Assembly (NCBI RefSeq): GCF_910592395.1
Contig: NC_088312.1
Span: 7,998,001 to 8,062,000, forward strand
Direction of reading: 5' to 3'
DNA from: Lineus longissimus
Lineage: Eukaryota; Nemertea; Pilidiophora; Heteronemertea; Lineidae
Length of the DNA: 64,000 nucleotides
Shown: piece after piece, positions 14,601 to 25,658 of the stretch
How positions within the stretch are numbered: the first letter of the stretch is position 1
Layout: each line of letters starts with the position of its first letter
Translations under genes and position numbers: made by a program
The notes under the pieces: model-generated
Seen by the model: only the letters and a program-made list of their open reading frames with translations
What the model was told of the DNA's origin: nothing
Database searches by the model: none

Positions 14601-14816
14601 CGCTGTTTGTAGCAGAGACGACACAGCCACCTCCCAGGTGTATCAAATTGCATCATGCATTGTTGACACACTTTACTATGACATTTTGGACAGAGGTTTC
14701 CTCGGTCGAATATATATCCAAATCTTGCCCGACATCGGACACATGTCTTTTCGGGATCGTCGCCTGCTTTGATGACAGACTGATGTCTAATGTCTTTGAC
14801 TTCTTCTTTGAGAGCC
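14601..14816 (-). CDS. Rab27-effector-like gene, exon 2 (FYVE-related zinc finger)
   Basis: This 216-nt exon runs from acceptor TTTTTAAG to donor GTAACT and encodes the zinc-binding centre of a Slp/Slac2/rabphilin-type Rab-binding domain. In the joined protein, eight cysteines fall at about residues 62, 65, 79, 82, 87, 90, 102 and 105. They are arranged CVRC, CPKC, CQQC and CRLC, with FGYIFDRGNLC before the second pair and a Trp before the last. Slp3-5 and Slac2 proteins have this two-zinc finger between their two homology helices. The family bridges Rab27-bearing secretory vesicles or melanosomes to membranes or myosin. The phases join exactly to exons 1 and 3. C2 domains expected of a true Slp were not found in the window, so it could equally be a Slac2/melanophilin-type protein. 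Confidence 0.88.
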
Positions 14817-15228
14817 CTTAAAAAGTAACAACATAGATTATGTAAGTTATCCTCAAGTTTGAGGACAAAGAAATTGCCCCAGAGTGTCAATAACCGTTTT
14901 ATAAAACCTACTGAAAAGACAACCATTTGTTTGAAAGCTCTTCTGATAATCTTGAAAACGCAAGGCTCTTAGGTCCACAGATCTCCAGAAGTCTTACTTG
15001 TTAAACGGTGGGGATTTTTACTTCTTGGGTTATGACATGTATGATGTCTCTGATGGTACCATTCATGTCCAGTAACAATTTGTCATTATTCATATTGTAT
15101 TTCCTTATTCTGCATTGGCCATCAAACTCTTTTATTCAGAAGCCGTCACTATAAAGGCAGCAGTCTGGACAAGTTCTAAATATCCATTGAAATCAGGTCT
15201 AAAAACTAATGAACAGTGTGCGACTTAC

Positions 15229-15369
15229 TGTACTTTGGTCAGTTCCGTCTGCTGCAGTGCGTCATCCCTCTGTAGGACCTCAAGAATACGGCGTTTCTCT
15301 TCGAGGGTGAGGTGTTGACAGTTTATTAGCATATCCATGGCGAAAGCTGGAGTTCAGTTACACAATTAT
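15229..15369 (-). CDS. Rab27-effector-like gene, first coding exon (SHD1 helix)
   Basis: The coding part is 15229-15338. It starts at an ATG whose second in-frame ATG is two codons on, and ends at CA|GTAAGTCG in phase 2. It encodes about 37 residues containing LTLEEKRRILEVLQRDDALQ, the classic first helix of the Slp homology domain (consensus L-x-x-E-E-x-x-x-I-x-x-V-L-x-R-D). Bases 15339-15369 are 5' UTR behind a strong GTTTTTCAG acceptor, so a noncoding first exon, or a spliced-leader site, lies upstream. The gene is on the same strand as the zinc-finger locus about 4 kb further upstream. No promoter was identified. Confidence 0.85.
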
Positions 15370-17665
15370 CTGAAAAACGATGCAAAACTAATGAAAATTT
15401 TAGTAAAACCTAATCTGCTCAGCCAACTAATCAAGAAAACATTACGACATGTATTTTTTACCAAAAACTTCTCGATGCTCATTCCCACCTAGTATCCTCA
15501 TCACGAAGACAGCAGTTGAGACTTCTCAGAATCCATCCTGCCTTCCATGAATTGTTTTGTTTTTCAATGGAATAAAGATGACATTATGCCAATCTTATAT
15601 GGTAATGGCCCATCAAGTTTGTTGTTGACATAGGATTTCCTGGTCAGTGCCACATGTTATATACATGCATAATCCATGTCATTACCCTACTTCCTATAAT
15701 GTCCTATAGCATAGCATAGTCAAGCCTACCTATCATAGCACACATGACATGACAAGTTGGCCTAATTTACCATCCTAATTCTATGGAAGACTTATTTCCT
15801 TACCTTTCATTACAATAAAACACTTAAGGACTTTTTTCATGGATCTTTACCTTAGACTGTCACTGACAAGTCCAATATAAACAGATTGATTGAAGTTTGA
15901 CATGTTCAGTCCTACAATCTATGTATAAAATGGCCAAAACCTTTTTGAATGACCATCACAAAATCAATTAAAACTAAATTTTCTTTTGCTCATTCGCAAA
16001 GCGACAATCGAAATTTCAGTCTGAGCACATCAGCTCCCTCCTTCTAGGATGCATACATGTAAACTGACTGAACCACAAAGTTGATCTAGTCTTTCATTTG
16101 GGACACCCCTTATCAACTGCGAAAAAAATGTCCCATTTGTACTGGAAAATGAACTACCATACAGGCATTCATGAACCAAATCAAGAAAAACCCAATATCA
16201 CTTAGACAGTCACTTAGACAGTCACTTAGACCAGTGGCATAGATTAGAAGTCCTGACAGAAGCTATTCTTAAAATAGGCTTGTACTAAGTTGTAGCATGT
16301 ATAGCCTACCTTTAGCTACAAGATGAAACAACACGTAAGCCTAAAATATCTTATTTGAACTGAAATAGAGTTGCACAGCATACATACGAACCTGGGAATG
16401 AGACTAAAGCGAAAATATTAATGAATTGTAACCCGGAACAGAAGCCACTGCCTGAAAACCGAGATCGCAATGACCCAGTGTGTACCAGGAACAATGTTTG
16501 CCTTTAGTTGAATAATAGCTATCAGTGAACCAAGACAAATGTGGGCTTGCAGGCCTATATATGAGGGTAGTATGTTTTATATATGATGACATGCTGAGTC
16601 TAAATCCCAGTAGGTTATTGATGAATGGACACCAATCACCTAGTATCAGTCATTAAACCTTCCTAAGCGGAATATGCGTTTTATCAGTTTTTTTCAAGAA
16701 ATGACATTTACGATGATGGGCTGGAACCCAATTACACAAATGTACAGGTATAATTACGCCTTCATGATGACAATTGACATCATCTATTTAGGGGATCTAT
16801 AATTTTGATCTCCACTAGAACAAAAAGCAACTCTCTGCCCTCTGATGAGACTCTGTGCAGCCCTATAAACATGGTTAGTGGATTTTAAAAGCAACACTGG
16901 TACTCATATCTGGACCACAGGAGGAATGCTCACCAGAAGACAGTCAATTTGTGGTTCGCTTGTGATGTATAGAGAATGATACAGATAGAAAAAGTGACTT
17001 TTTCATCTACAAATGATTGCAACCAAAAGACATTTCACCTCAGTGTCCTAATTCTGTTCAAGGACGGAGGCATCTTGGCAAAATCCGATCAATCGCTTGT
17101 TATCCGTAATGTCACTAGACCGAACCAAAGTAAAAAATAAAAACACAAAACAAAACTCCTGAAAAGTTATCCAATGAAATTTAACTGAAAATTAATGTAT
17201 CCAACAATCACTTTGAGGTTGATTTCATCACACAACACCAATGAACTCATCCATTTTATATTGAAAAGCACGAGGATATGGCTGTTTATTTTTATGCAAA
17301 CTGGCAGCTGACATTAGTGACAAGCGGAAAATGCACCAACGATGCCTTGGATGTTTATTTAGGCCAGTTATATGTGTTTATATGGGATATGTTCACTGGG
17401 CCATTAGGTCCTTGTTAATGTTATGCAGTTCAGTTCAATCAACACCTGTTGAAATTCGCTGAAGATAATAAAATTCTGGTGTCAACCTCCTGAACCACTG
17501 ATAGTAGCAGCTGATTACATTCCCAATCATGAATCAATGGTTGAAGCCGGTGCATGGCCAAATACTATTATCATAATTGATAACTTCAAAGTGAAGTGGT
17601 ACTTTAATGTTTGCGGTGATGAGACAAAAAGAATGAGATTGAGGGGCCTCGCCTGTCTATGGCCT
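15370..17665. other. upstream region of the Rab-effector gene; no gene seen
   Basis: This stretch probably contains the noncoding first exon of the Rab-effector gene. The only structure I note is a short triplication of GTCACTTAGACA at 16200-16235. No coding signal. Confidence 0.4.
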
Positions 17666-17689
17666 GGGGGGGGGGGGGGGGGGGGGGGG
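17666..17689 (+). repeat. G24 homopolymer
   Basis: There are 24 consecutive G residues. Shorter G runs (13-14) lie at 40435, 51683 and 54521, and a C tract lies at 49269. Such runs can form quadruplexes and are also prone to sequencing error, so the length is uncertain. Confidence 0.9.
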
Positions 17690-18423
17690 CTAAAGTACCA
17701 GGAAGGCCACCAAGGCCAAGGCCAAGGGATCAGGGATCGGGAAAGGACTTGCATTTGAATGTTAGGCCTTCTCATCTACACATTTAGCGAAATATAGCCT
17801 TAGTTATAGGTCCTAGGGCATAGGCCAACAGACAACGCAAATGCAAAGGCCTACATGTAGATCTATAAGTTAGTGAAGAGTACTGGAGTGTACAAGTATA
17901 AAGCCCAAGGCCAAAATACAGTAGGCCTAAACCAGTGTTGAGTCTGAGTGTATGACTTGACAATTGACATAGGAATGTGTATATAGGTAACCTAATGATA
18001 GCTTGCCACCTGTCAGACATGTCTGCTGTTGTTACTCAGTAGATTTTGGTCTGTTGTGACCATATAACGAAAACTGCCAGAAATCGGGCAGAAATAGATA
18101 AAGAAAAGGTAGTCTTGACACAACAAAATTTCTGTCAGCTTTCCCTTTAAATTGGGAGGGGCATTTCCCAAAGTGACGTCATTGAATTTAAGGATTTCCC
18201 TTCTGAACCAATGAGAAAAGTTTACAGAAAAACTTTTTTCATTGGTGGAGCTTTGCGCGGGAATTTCAATTTCGAGCGTCACCCTGTTGTCAGAACTTAG
18301 AACTACTGATTGTCTCTGTCTTCATGAACAGTCACAACCACCACACAGGGCAGGTTCATTCACATCATAATTGACAGCCTAAATCATCTGTTCATTCGGT
18401 GTGGAATCAGAATATAGTTCTAG

Positions 18424-18720
18424 GTGGATCTGTCCTCTGTCACAACCAAGTACAGCACACCAAGTGATCACCAGTGTGTCAGTCATCTGTCACAACCAAC
18501 ATCAGGTCAGACTGCCATTTCTACTGGGTGGGTCTTTCTCTGTCACAACCATGTAGTTTTACCCAATCAGGTGATGCTCACACCAGAATGTAGGTCTGTC
18601 ATCTGTCACAACCAAGTAGTTTTATCCAACTAGGTGATGCTCACATCAGAAGGTGGGTCTGTCATCTGTCACAACCAAGTAAGTTTACACATCCAGGTGA
18701 TGCAGGGTTGGCGAGATTGG
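18424..18720. repeat. degenerate 50-63 bp minisatellite, about 5 units
   Basis: Units begin with CTGTCACAACCA near 18436, 18486, 18540, 18603 and 18665. They contain AAGTAGTTTTA(T/C)CCAA and GGTGATGCTCACA. The 69-codon plus-strand frame across it has no recognisable product. Confidence 0.75.
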
Positions 18721-19119
18721 TCAACAATTACCGTGCTCTTGCCCACAACCAGTTTTCTTGGGTCTGGATCTGAAGCCGATGCATAACCTCTGAAGTTGCC
18801 TTCTCCAGCTCTCAGCCATTGATAAATCTGGCCTGGATTGTCACAGCCAATTTTACACTAGAATGTGGTATTTTATAGTATCACAATCATACATGCGATC
18901 AGCTACACCAGCTAGAGTGTCTTTGCTGTGTGTCTGTTGGAACCAATAACTCATATCAGACACTGCCTCATCATGCCCTTGCTGTCAGATTCTGTCCTTT
19001 GCCAGACGCAGTGTTGCCATGCACTGTACCTGGCACAAATAAACTTATAGTCCTGTACTTTAATGTTAGAAAGACAGAAGCAAAATGAACACCAACATCT
19101 AGTACAGTATCAAATTGAC

Positions 19120-19125
19120 TTTATT
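19120..19125 (-). other. polyadenylation signal for zinc-finger exon Q
   Basis: AATAAA on the minus strand, about 212 nt beyond the stop codon of the last alternative exon. It supports a genuine 3' terminal exon. Confidence 0.55.
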
Positions 19126-19336
19126 GATGAAACGATAATACAGTGATACTAAGTACAAACAGAAAACACGTATTGAATAATAGCGATAGGGATAAGTAAG
19201 TGTTGCATCCCAACCACACCCTACATCACATCTAAACAGTACCCCATGTAACAGTACATCTCACCTGCACCCCAGACCATGTCACATCCCAAGCAATGTA
19301 CAAAAACCCGCCCCATACATGTATCAGCATAAAATC

Positions 19337-19669
19337 TTACATCAATGTTTTGTGAACAATCTGAACATGCTTCTTTAGATTGCACCTCTGTGTACTCTGG
19401 TATGAACACATTGTGCATTTATAAGGTTTGTCCCCTGTGTGAACTCTCAAATGTACTTTTAGATGGTCCTTACGATTAAACAGCCTTGAACAATAGCTAC
19501 AGATGTGCTTGAACTCTGGGTGCTGCCGACGAATATGGGCCGTCAGATGGGCAATGTCTTCATACTGTCTCTGACAGGCATGACACGTTAGCGCAAGGGT
19601 CTTTAAGTTTCCCCCAGAGATGGATGATATCTTGTGCGATGTGCTGAGACAGGGACGACTCGCCAACCA
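19337..19669 (-). CDS. alternative terminal exon Q, 3 C2H2 fingers
   Basis: This is the most distal alternative 3' exon of the coiled-coil/zinc-finger locus. It opens at TTTTGCAG|TGG in phase 0, the phase left by the constant exon at 37822, and runs 110 residues to a stop. Fingers lie at about residues 29-50, 57-77 and 85-106. The second and third are joined by HTGDKPYKC. The middle finger has the R-K-D-H-L recognition helix that recurs across the locus. The third has Tyr-Gln-Ser instead of the usual aromatic-x5-Leu spacing, so it may fold less well. The isoform would be a coiled-coil nuclear DNA-binding protein. Target and role are unknown. Confidence 0.85.
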   Translation of the reverse strand, partial: WLASRPCLSTSHKISSISGGNLKTLALTCHACQRQYEDIAHLTAHIRRQHPEFKHICSYCSRLFNRKDHLKVHLRVHTGDKPYKCTMCSYQSTQRCNLKKHVQIVHKTLM

Positions 19670-20188
19670 CTGCAAAATAAAAGGATAGCCTCAAATTTAA
19701 TTAATTGACTGAAGACAACAAACCTGACAACAAGGTAATATAACATGAAATGGATCAAGTTCATTTATTAGAGACAACATCAGACATTCAAGATCATGGT
19801 GATAAGTCACTATAACCAAAACAAAGCTTTTTCATGCCTCCTCATCTTAATATAGAGAGGACATAGTCACAAGCAGGGAGTGCCAGCATTAATTAATTTC
19901 TAATGGGGCAAGGAGAGCATTTCCTATGACTGTCTGAGCTACATGTATGAAGAAGACAAGCAAAAGATTTGAATAAACAAATGATTTCTATGGACGTGCA
20001 CTGAGAGTGACGAAATTTATGGTGGATTCTGATCAATATACCCCACAGAATAAGGATTCAGAGTGATCATTTTGTTGTAAATATAAGTACAATGGGTGAT
20101 ATGAATGAGGACTCATGACAAGTAAATGCTTTTACTTTAATTTTGTACAGAAAAGCCGAGTGTATATTAGTGAAAGCATTTACTAGTC

Positions 20189-20194
20189 TTTATT
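20189..20194 (-). other. polyadenylation signal for exon P
   Basis: AATAAA on the minus strand, 51 nt after the stop of exon P. Confidence 0.55.
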
Positions 20195-20244
20195 AACATC
20201 ACCCTACCTCTGCAAGCCTCAACACAAGAAGTGTCACTCTGGGA

Positions 20245-20781
20245 CTAGGACACTTGTTCCGTGAGGTGAACATGATATCTCACAATATGTGACTTCAGTG
20301 ACTGCTTCTGAGTGAAAGCTTTAGTACAATGAGGACAGGCAAAGGGTTTTTCTCCAGTGTGAACAAGAATATGCTTCCTTAAATGATCTCGGCGGTAGAA
20401 CTTTTTCGGGCAGTGTGGGCACTGCTGCTCATATTTCTTCAACTGAGCCATATCATGAACACTCAGACTTGGTCGTGCTGTCTCTGGAGTCGACTCCTGG
20501 CCTGGTGACCAATAATGCTCTGGTGGAGCTGGTCTAGAAAAGGACTCCATATATGGTACTCTGATTCCATGTGCTGGTGGGAAGGCAGACTGATAAATGC
20601 CTCTACTATGGCTTATTTGTTTGCCTGGTTGATACTGGCTTCTTTGGAATGGTTGGTCTCCATGCACTGCCTTTCCATCTGGCCCAGTCTGTTCCAGTTG
20701 TCCGCCAAATCTGTCCAGAAATTTTTCTAAAGATTCTAATGGTTTGATCCTTTTCCACTCCCCACTTGAAAAGGATGTCCG
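20245..20781 (-). CDS. alternative terminal exon P, 2 C2H2 fingers
   Basis: The exon starts in phase 0 at CTTCCAG|CGG, giving RTSFSSGEWKRIKPLESLEK and onward, 178 residues to the stop. The acceptor lies about 110 nt upstream of the first usable start-like codon, so a start-codon-based ORF call truncates it. A Pro/Ser/Gln-rich region of about 120 residues precedes two fingers at about 121-141 and 149-170, linked by HTGEKPFAC. The first finger has the locus-typical R-R-D-H-L helix. It has fewer fingers than its neighbours. A canonical poly(A) signal follows 51 nt after the stop. Confidence 0.85.
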   Translation of the reverse strand, partial: RTSFSSGEWKRIKPLESLEKFLDRFGGQLEQTGPDGKAVHGDQPFQRSQYQPGKQISHSRGIYQSAFPPAHGIRVPYMESFSRPAPPEHYWSPGQESTPETARPSLSVHDMAQLKKYEQQCPHCPKKFYRRDHLRKHILVHTGEKPFACPHCTKAFTQKQSLKSHIVRYHVHLTEQVS

Positions 20782-21745
20782 CTGGAAGAGAGAAATACAC
20801 AGGTAAGGTATGGAACGATAATATATCGAATAGGCCAGAAAATATCTATGTTCAGCCTTCGTCTTCTCCTACATTCAGATGTAATTCATTAAATTTCATC
20901 TAAAAGGAAAGAAAGGTTAGCTCACCCGTGTACGTCAGACAAAGTAAAAGTTTGGCGATATATCTCAACATCTCCTCCGTTATGGGAAAGAAAGCCTTCC
21001 CTTTTCAAGATTTGTTGGGGGCATCCAGTGATAATGGGGCCATCCCTTGAAGGAAGAATCCAGGGAATTTATACTGAAGGCCAACGTCTCCACAAGTATG
21101 GAGTGTACAACTTCCCTGCTCCATATGTCTGATACATCACACCATCATGGTGTATCTCTGAGCACGAAGTACGAAAATCATATTTTCTGACGGCTGATCG
21201 AGATTATCTCAAAGACCTTCTGCTTGGAATTGCTGTCCAAGAAGTATTTCTCTATGTTTGGGGCTTCGGGATGCAAATGGGAGAATTCAGTGCCAATGCT
21301 TATGGGATTCACCCTCACTGGCAATGTGTTGATCGAGACAAAAACGTTTGTTGTTTTTCAGGCCAGTAAAGTTAGATGTGGAGTCAACTGAAACAAAGAA
21401 TATTTCGGACAAGAACAGATTTCTATTGTATTTATTATATACATGTAACTATTCCTCAATATTTACACATTCATATCTGGCATCAGTCATCTAATACTAA
21501 AACATGAACAACAAATTACAAAGATTCTCAATGAATCTGGCATTGGTGGAAGTCAGGTTCTGAGCGCCTTAGTTGTTGGTATGAGGGAGAGAAAGAAGGT
21601 GCAAATGTCTCTGTAGTCCAGCCTAAGAGATGAACACCATTCCTCCATGCAGTTACCTCAAGCTGCAAAACACTCTGAATAACAGAATTCAGTAGACTGG
21701 CTCATCCGTTTTTGCAATGGGCCAAGAAGTCACGACCATGGTGCC
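20782..21745. other. inter-exon sequence, partly open on both strands, unrecognised
   Basis: Between exons P and O, about 21.0-21.36 kb is unusually free of stops on both strands. The plus strand reads about 50 codons, a TGA, then about 65 codons. The minus strand also has a run of about 55 codons. No domain is recognisable, and the minus-strand frame does not open at a phase-0 acceptor, so I do not call a gene. It may be a decayed alternative exon without fingers. Confidence 0.35.
21431..21436 (-). other. polyadenylation signal for exon O
   Basis: AATAAA on the minus strand, 310 nt after the stop of exon O. Confidence 0.4.
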
Positions 21746-22165
21746 TCACCTTGACAAATGAATGATCATATGAGAGCGAAGTTTACCTCTCTGGGCAAAA
21801 GCTTTCCCACAAAGTGGACACTTAAATGGTCTTTCACCTGTATGAATTCGAACATGTCGTTCAAAATTTGAATAATGCCTGATTGATTTGTGACAGAATT
21901 GACACGTTATTGCTCCATTTTCACCGATGTGCGTCTTCAAGTGATTGCGAAACAAGAGCCATGATTCATAAGTGTCACCACATACTGCACATTTTTGTGG
22001 ACTATTTGTAATTGGCCTCCGCATGGCCCATGGTGCCGGGTCACTCGTAGTGTCTCCAGGAGGCAAAGCTTGGCCAGAGAATGACCCGAACATGTTACTC
22101 TGCATTCTCAGATCTTTGCTCGAGTTCTCCATCGGGGATCCCACTTCTAATGGATATTCACCAAT
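21746..22165 (-). CDS. alternative terminal exon O, 3 C2H2 fingers
   Basis: The exon has a phase-0 acceptor GCTCCAG|ATTGGT and runs 139 residues to the stop. Fingers lie at about 59-79, 88-108 and 116-136. The last linker is HTGERPFKC. The last finger ([14 protein letters not shown]) resembles the last fingers of exons M and N and the first finger of D (AQKG or AQRG helices), suggesting a shared origin. A low-complexity Ser/Pro-rich leader precedes the fingers. Confidence 0.87.
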   Translation of the reverse strand: MGEYPLEVGSPMENSSKDLRMQSNMFGSFSGQALPPGDTTSDPAPWAMRRPITNSPQKCAVCGDTYESWLLFRNHLKTHIGENGAITCQFCHKSIRHYSNFERHVRIHTGERPFKCPLCGKAFAQRGKLRSHMIIHLSR

Positions 22166-22516
22166 CTGGAGCGACAATAAGAAATCTCAAGTTAGGCTTA
22201 AAATCTATGACTTTGGATGCCGTTTCATGACAATGAGGTTGTATAGATGTCATCAAACTGTCACTCCTTAACAAGTCACAAGTTCCATGCAGTCCTTTCA
22301 ACACAGCTACAGCACTAGAAAATTAATTTACACGAAGAGACAAGTTAGATGATGACTGGCATGCCAAAATCGTGAAACAAGTCTTTGAAAAGTTATATGC
22401 AACTATAACAGGTTCTACAACAGACATACAAATATATTCAATACTGTCATTTACAATTACTGTTTTGTTCACTTCACTGAGAATTATTCTTATTGTCACT
22501 GGAAATAATGTAAAGC

Positions 22517-23041
22517 CTATGACTGATTGTCATTAGAACTGCCATGAACTGTAACAGCATGAAGCACCAGGTTGCCTTTCTGAGCAAACCCTCTGTTACA
22601 AAGTTTACAAACAAATGGTTTTTCTCCTGTATGAATTCGGATATGACGAACAAGATGGTCGCAGCGACGGAATGTTTTTTCACAAAACTGACAGCGAAAT
22701 TCACCCATGGCATTCGCATGAGTTTTTAAATGCTGTCGGAGGAGGTAATCCCACTGAAAGATGTCGCCACAGAGCTGGCAAGGGTGAGGTTCTGCATCGT
22801 AAGAAAGAGTGAGGTCAAGAGCACTTCCTGAATGTGGCTTATCGGTCTTTCCATCATGAGATTCTTTTTGTCCTTCAAGAGAATCTAGATGTGGTCTTTT
22901 TCTTTGGTGAAACTCAGCTGGTCTGCCCGATTGCAAACTTTGATTCCAACTTGGGGGACAAGCTGGACTACTTGGACGACAGGAGATCTTGGTCGGTATA
23001 AAACCTGGGGCAGGATATTCTTCTGTCTTTGCGTCAGTCCA
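22517..23041 (-). CDS. alternative terminal exon N, 3 C2H2 fingers
   Basis: Acceptor TTCTTGCAG|TGG, phase 0, 174 residues. A polar leader of about 85 residues is followed by fingers at about 88-108, 117-137 and 145-166. The linker between fingers 2 and 3 is HTGEKPFVC. Finger 1 ([17 protein letters not shown]) is clearly related to finger 1 of neighbouring exon M ([17 protein letters not shown]), which indicates tandem duplication. The finger-2 helix carries the R-x-D-H-L signature. No canonical poly(A) signal was seen within about 300 nt. Confidence 0.88.
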   Translation of the reverse strand, partial: WTDAKTEEYPAPGFIPTKISCRPSSPACPPSWNQSLQSGRPAEFHQRKRPHLDSLEGQKESHDGKTDKPHSGSALDLTLSYDAEPHPCQLCGDIFQWDYLLRQHLKTHANAMGEFRCQFCEKTFRRCDHLVRHIRIHTGEKPFVCKLCNRGFAQKGNLVLHAVTVHGSSNDNQS

Positions 23042-23357
23042 CTGCAAGAAGAATGCAAGCTTTTATAGTCAAAGTATTTTGAATGATCTTCGAAAAGACA
23101 TTTAAACATTTCAACAGAATCGTAATTCAGGCATACACTAATGCACGCAAGAAAACATGGAAAGGGAGTCTTCCTTGATGATAACAGAGCTACCATAAAC
23201 CTTCCACTCCACTTGCAGTTTATCTAAATGTACGTCACTGTCGCAGCCTGTGTCAATTTTCTCAAAGCCATCGTGGGGCTATATTCATGGGCTATATACA
23301 TGAACTATGGGCACCGCAACGACAACATGAACGAGAAAAGCAACACATATAGCACCT

Positions 23358-23744
23358 CTATTCGAATTCGGAGTTCATTTGATGCCTGATCATATGAGCC
23401 GACAACCCCCCCTTCTGGGCGAACCTATGACCACAAACAGAACATTGATATGGTTTCTCTCCTGTGTGAGTCCTGACATGAAGGCGGAGATGATCCTTCC
23501 GGAAAAACTTCTTCCCGCAATGGGAACATTTCAAAGTTTGTGATGAGTGATATTTCATGTGACGCCGGAGGCTGTACAGCCACTGAAAGGTTTTCAAACA
23601 AAGTTTACAGACGTAGCTGCCATCAATGTAATCCATGTGTTCCGTTAGAACAGGCGCCTTGAGTCCAGGGCTGACCCCTTCGTTACCAACTAAACGTCTC
23701 TGATGGGCTTGCCGAGGGCTTTGCAGAGACGGTGTACAGAAGAA
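23358..23744 (-). CDS. alternative terminal exon M, 3 C2H2 fingers
   Basis: Acceptor ATCTTGCAG|TTC, phase 0, 128 residues. Fingers lie at about 46-66, 73-93 and 101-121. Finger 2 has the helix R-K-D-H-L-R-L (Arg -1, Asp 2, His 3), and the linker to finger 3 is HTGEKPYQC. Finger 1 shares the FQW-x-Y-x-L-R core with exon N. It is likely a paralogous copy of N with diverged finger 1 contacts. Confidence 0.88.
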   Translation of the reverse strand, partial: FFCTPSLQSPRQAHQRRLVGNEGVSPGLKAPVLTEHMDYIDGSYVCKLCLKTFQWLYSLRRHMKYHSSQTLKCSHCGKKFFRKDHLRLHVRTHTGEKPYQCSVCGHRFAQKGGLSAHMIRHQMNSEFE

Positions 23745-23776
23745 CTGCAAGATAAAATTGGAGTAGGATATGTCAT

Positions 23777-23782
23777 TTTATT
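23777..23782 (-). other. polyadenylation signal for exon L
   Basis: AATAAA on the minus strand, about 174 nt past the stop of exon L and just upstream of the exon M acceptor. Confidence 0.45.
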
Positions 23783-23955
23783 ATCTAAAATCATTCTTTA
23801 TACAACCTAATTGCATTACATGTACATGAAGTACGATTTACGAGTGAACCGTAAATAAATGAGCACAGAACTTGATGACAGCATTGACCTTCATACTTGT
23901 ATTTCGTCATTTGTACGGCTTGCAAAACCTGCCTACGATTACCATTTCTCAAGCA

Positions 23956-24324
23956 TCAAAACGTCCTCTCAGACACCGCACTTTGTGCAACAACCTGTTG
24001 GCTACCATTTTGCTGATGTAAAGACAAATGTTTCATAAGCGCTGCTTTTCGATGAAAGCTACTGCTACATAAATCACATTGGTAGCGTCTGACACCAGTA
24101 TGCACCCCGGCCACATGATCCCTCAAGTTGTCTATTCGATGGAAACCCTTGCGACAATATTGACAGACATGTTTCGGCTGCGTATGATTTTTCATATGTC
24201 TCACTAGACTGGTGTGATACTTGAAATCTTTTGGGCAATGAGGACACTTGAAGGGTTGGAGGTTGGTCTCGAACGCAAGCATACTACTCGTTCGATGAAC
24301 TTGGCCGGGTTGATAGTACACAAA
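23956..24324 (-). CDS. alternative terminal exon L, 3 C2H2 fingers
   Basis: Acceptor GTATTTTACAG|TTT, phase 0, 122 residues. Fingers lie at about 27-47, 54-75 and 83-103. Finger 1 reads CPHCPKDF...HMKNH and finger 2 reads CQYCRKGFHRIDNLRDH with a four-residue His spacing. The same two-finger pattern occurs in J and K, so J-K-L form a local duplication group. The linkers are not the canonical TGEKP type between fingers 1 and 2. Confidence 0.87.
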   Translation of the reverse strand, partial: FVYYQPGQVHRTSSMLAFETNLQPFKCPHCPKDFKYHTSLVRHMKNHTQPKHVCQYCRKGFHRIDNLRDHVAGVHTGVRRYQCDLCSSSFHRKAALMKHLSLHQQNGSQQVVAQSAVSERTF

Positions 24325-24522
24325 CTGTAAAATACAACAAAAAGTTCTTATTTTGGTGATTTCATGTAATAACACCGAAAAGATGCATGACATGCTCAAA
24401 ATGGCATGCAGTGGAGGGAGAAACGCTAGCGGAGCACACCTTTGATCCCCACACCACTCACTCGGGCAACGAAAACGGCAGCTCACTCATCAGTTGTTTA
24501 CAAACAAAACACTCTCATGACT

Positions 24523-24909
24523 TCAATCCTTTTTTAAGTCATCAAAGGTTAAGTTTGCACTTGGATCAGCCCAAGTGTTATGGTGGATAGCAATGTGCTC
24601 ATCCAGACTTCCCTTCTTGAAAAAGCTCTCCGGACACTTTAGACAAGGATAAGGTGTCATTTTATGGATGTTCCTAACATGTTTCATCAAATTATCCTTG
24701 CGGTGAAAATTTCTCTGACAAAACGAACATGAAAAATTTGCCACGGAGTGATTTCTCATATGTCTCAACAGACAGCCTTTGTTTTTGAAATGTTTTGGAC
24801 ATTCTGGACACACGAAAATTGAGTTATCACAATCTGTCAAGCCTTTCCCACGTCGGAAATGCAATCCTCTTGGAACTCGAATGTCAACGTCACCATAGGA
24901 GGTTGCCCA
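24523..24909 (-). CDS. alternative terminal exon K, 3 C2H2 fingers
   Basis: Acceptor GTATTTTACAG|TGG, phase 0, 128 residues. Fingers lie at about 34-54, 61-82 and 89-109. Finger 1 (CPECPKHF...HMRNH) and finger 2 (CSFCQRNFHRKDNLMKH) match the pattern of J and L. The acceptor itself is nearly identical to that of L, supporting a duplication that included the intron end. The C-terminal tail after the fingers is acidic. Confidence 0.88.
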   Translation of the reverse strand, partial: WATSYGDVDIRVPRGLHFRRGKGLTDCDNSIFVCPECPKHFKNKGCLLRHMRNHSVANFSCSFCQRNFHRKDNLMKHVRNIHKMTPYPCLKCPESFFKKGSLDEHIAIHHNTWADPSANLTFDDLKKD

Positions 24910-25247
24910 CTGTAAAATACAGAAAGAAAGTTTATTTCCAAGTCCCTCAAAACTGCCAATATGCATTCATGTCTCAGAGTAAAACCCGAGGCTTTTTGGT
25001 GTCCAGACTCAAATCGTACAGCTGGCGGTTTCAGTATAACTAGAACTGTCCTGAACCACCAAACGCATGGAACTGCCTCAAAAAGCCTCACTCACTTTGA
25101 GTATATTATGGCAGGCAGGTACTACAATGTACTCTTGGTACCAGTAATAAAATGTAGAATATCAGCTGAAAGCCAAGTGCAGAACAACACCAAGTGTAAA
25201 TCTCAATATCGTTGACATCAAGTGAAATGTCCCTTCCACCAACGAAC

Positions 25248-25658
25248 TCACTCCTTTATTGAATATAAAGCATATACACTGCTTTGGCTATGTTGGAGGT
25301 CTCCACTGCCCTCATCATGCCCTTGGGGCCCATGAACAAGACTCATATGCTGGTTCAACTGGTGCGGTTGAATAAATGACTGGGAACAAATCTTGCACCG
25401 ATGAGGTCTCAAGCCAGTGTTATGTTTGATCATAACGTGCTGCTCCAAATTGTCCTTGCGATAAAATCCCCTATTACAGTAACGGCAGACGTTAGTCGGT
25501 GTACAATGGTTCCGCATGTTTTGTTTGACTGATTGTCTGCATCTGAACTGCTTAGGGCAGTAGGGGCAGACAAAGCAAAGACCACTCCCACTGATGTTCA
25601 CGATTTTGAACAAAGATTTTCCGTTAGGTTGTTCTATGCCTGATTCATTGCCAGAGAA
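25248..25658 (-). pseudogene. decaying alternative exon J, 3' splice site lost
   Basis: The coding frame is intact for 136 residues. It aligns with K and L, with fingers at about 31-51, 58-79 and 88-109, but two defects are visible. At the expected acceptor the sequence is a long T run then CTTGCAC instead of CTTGCAG, so the AG is missing. The next AG (AATCAG) would put the reader straight into GCA TAG. In finger 1 the first zinc-binding His is Asn (S-V-K-Q-N-M-R-N-H). Finger 2 keeps the R-K-D-N-L helix. Most likely this is a recently inactivated member, or a polymorphic or sequencing difference. Confidence 0.72.

Noticed and set aside
17527-17775. Frames with Pro8 or Gly8 runs
   Set aside because: They are created by translating the G24 homopolymer.
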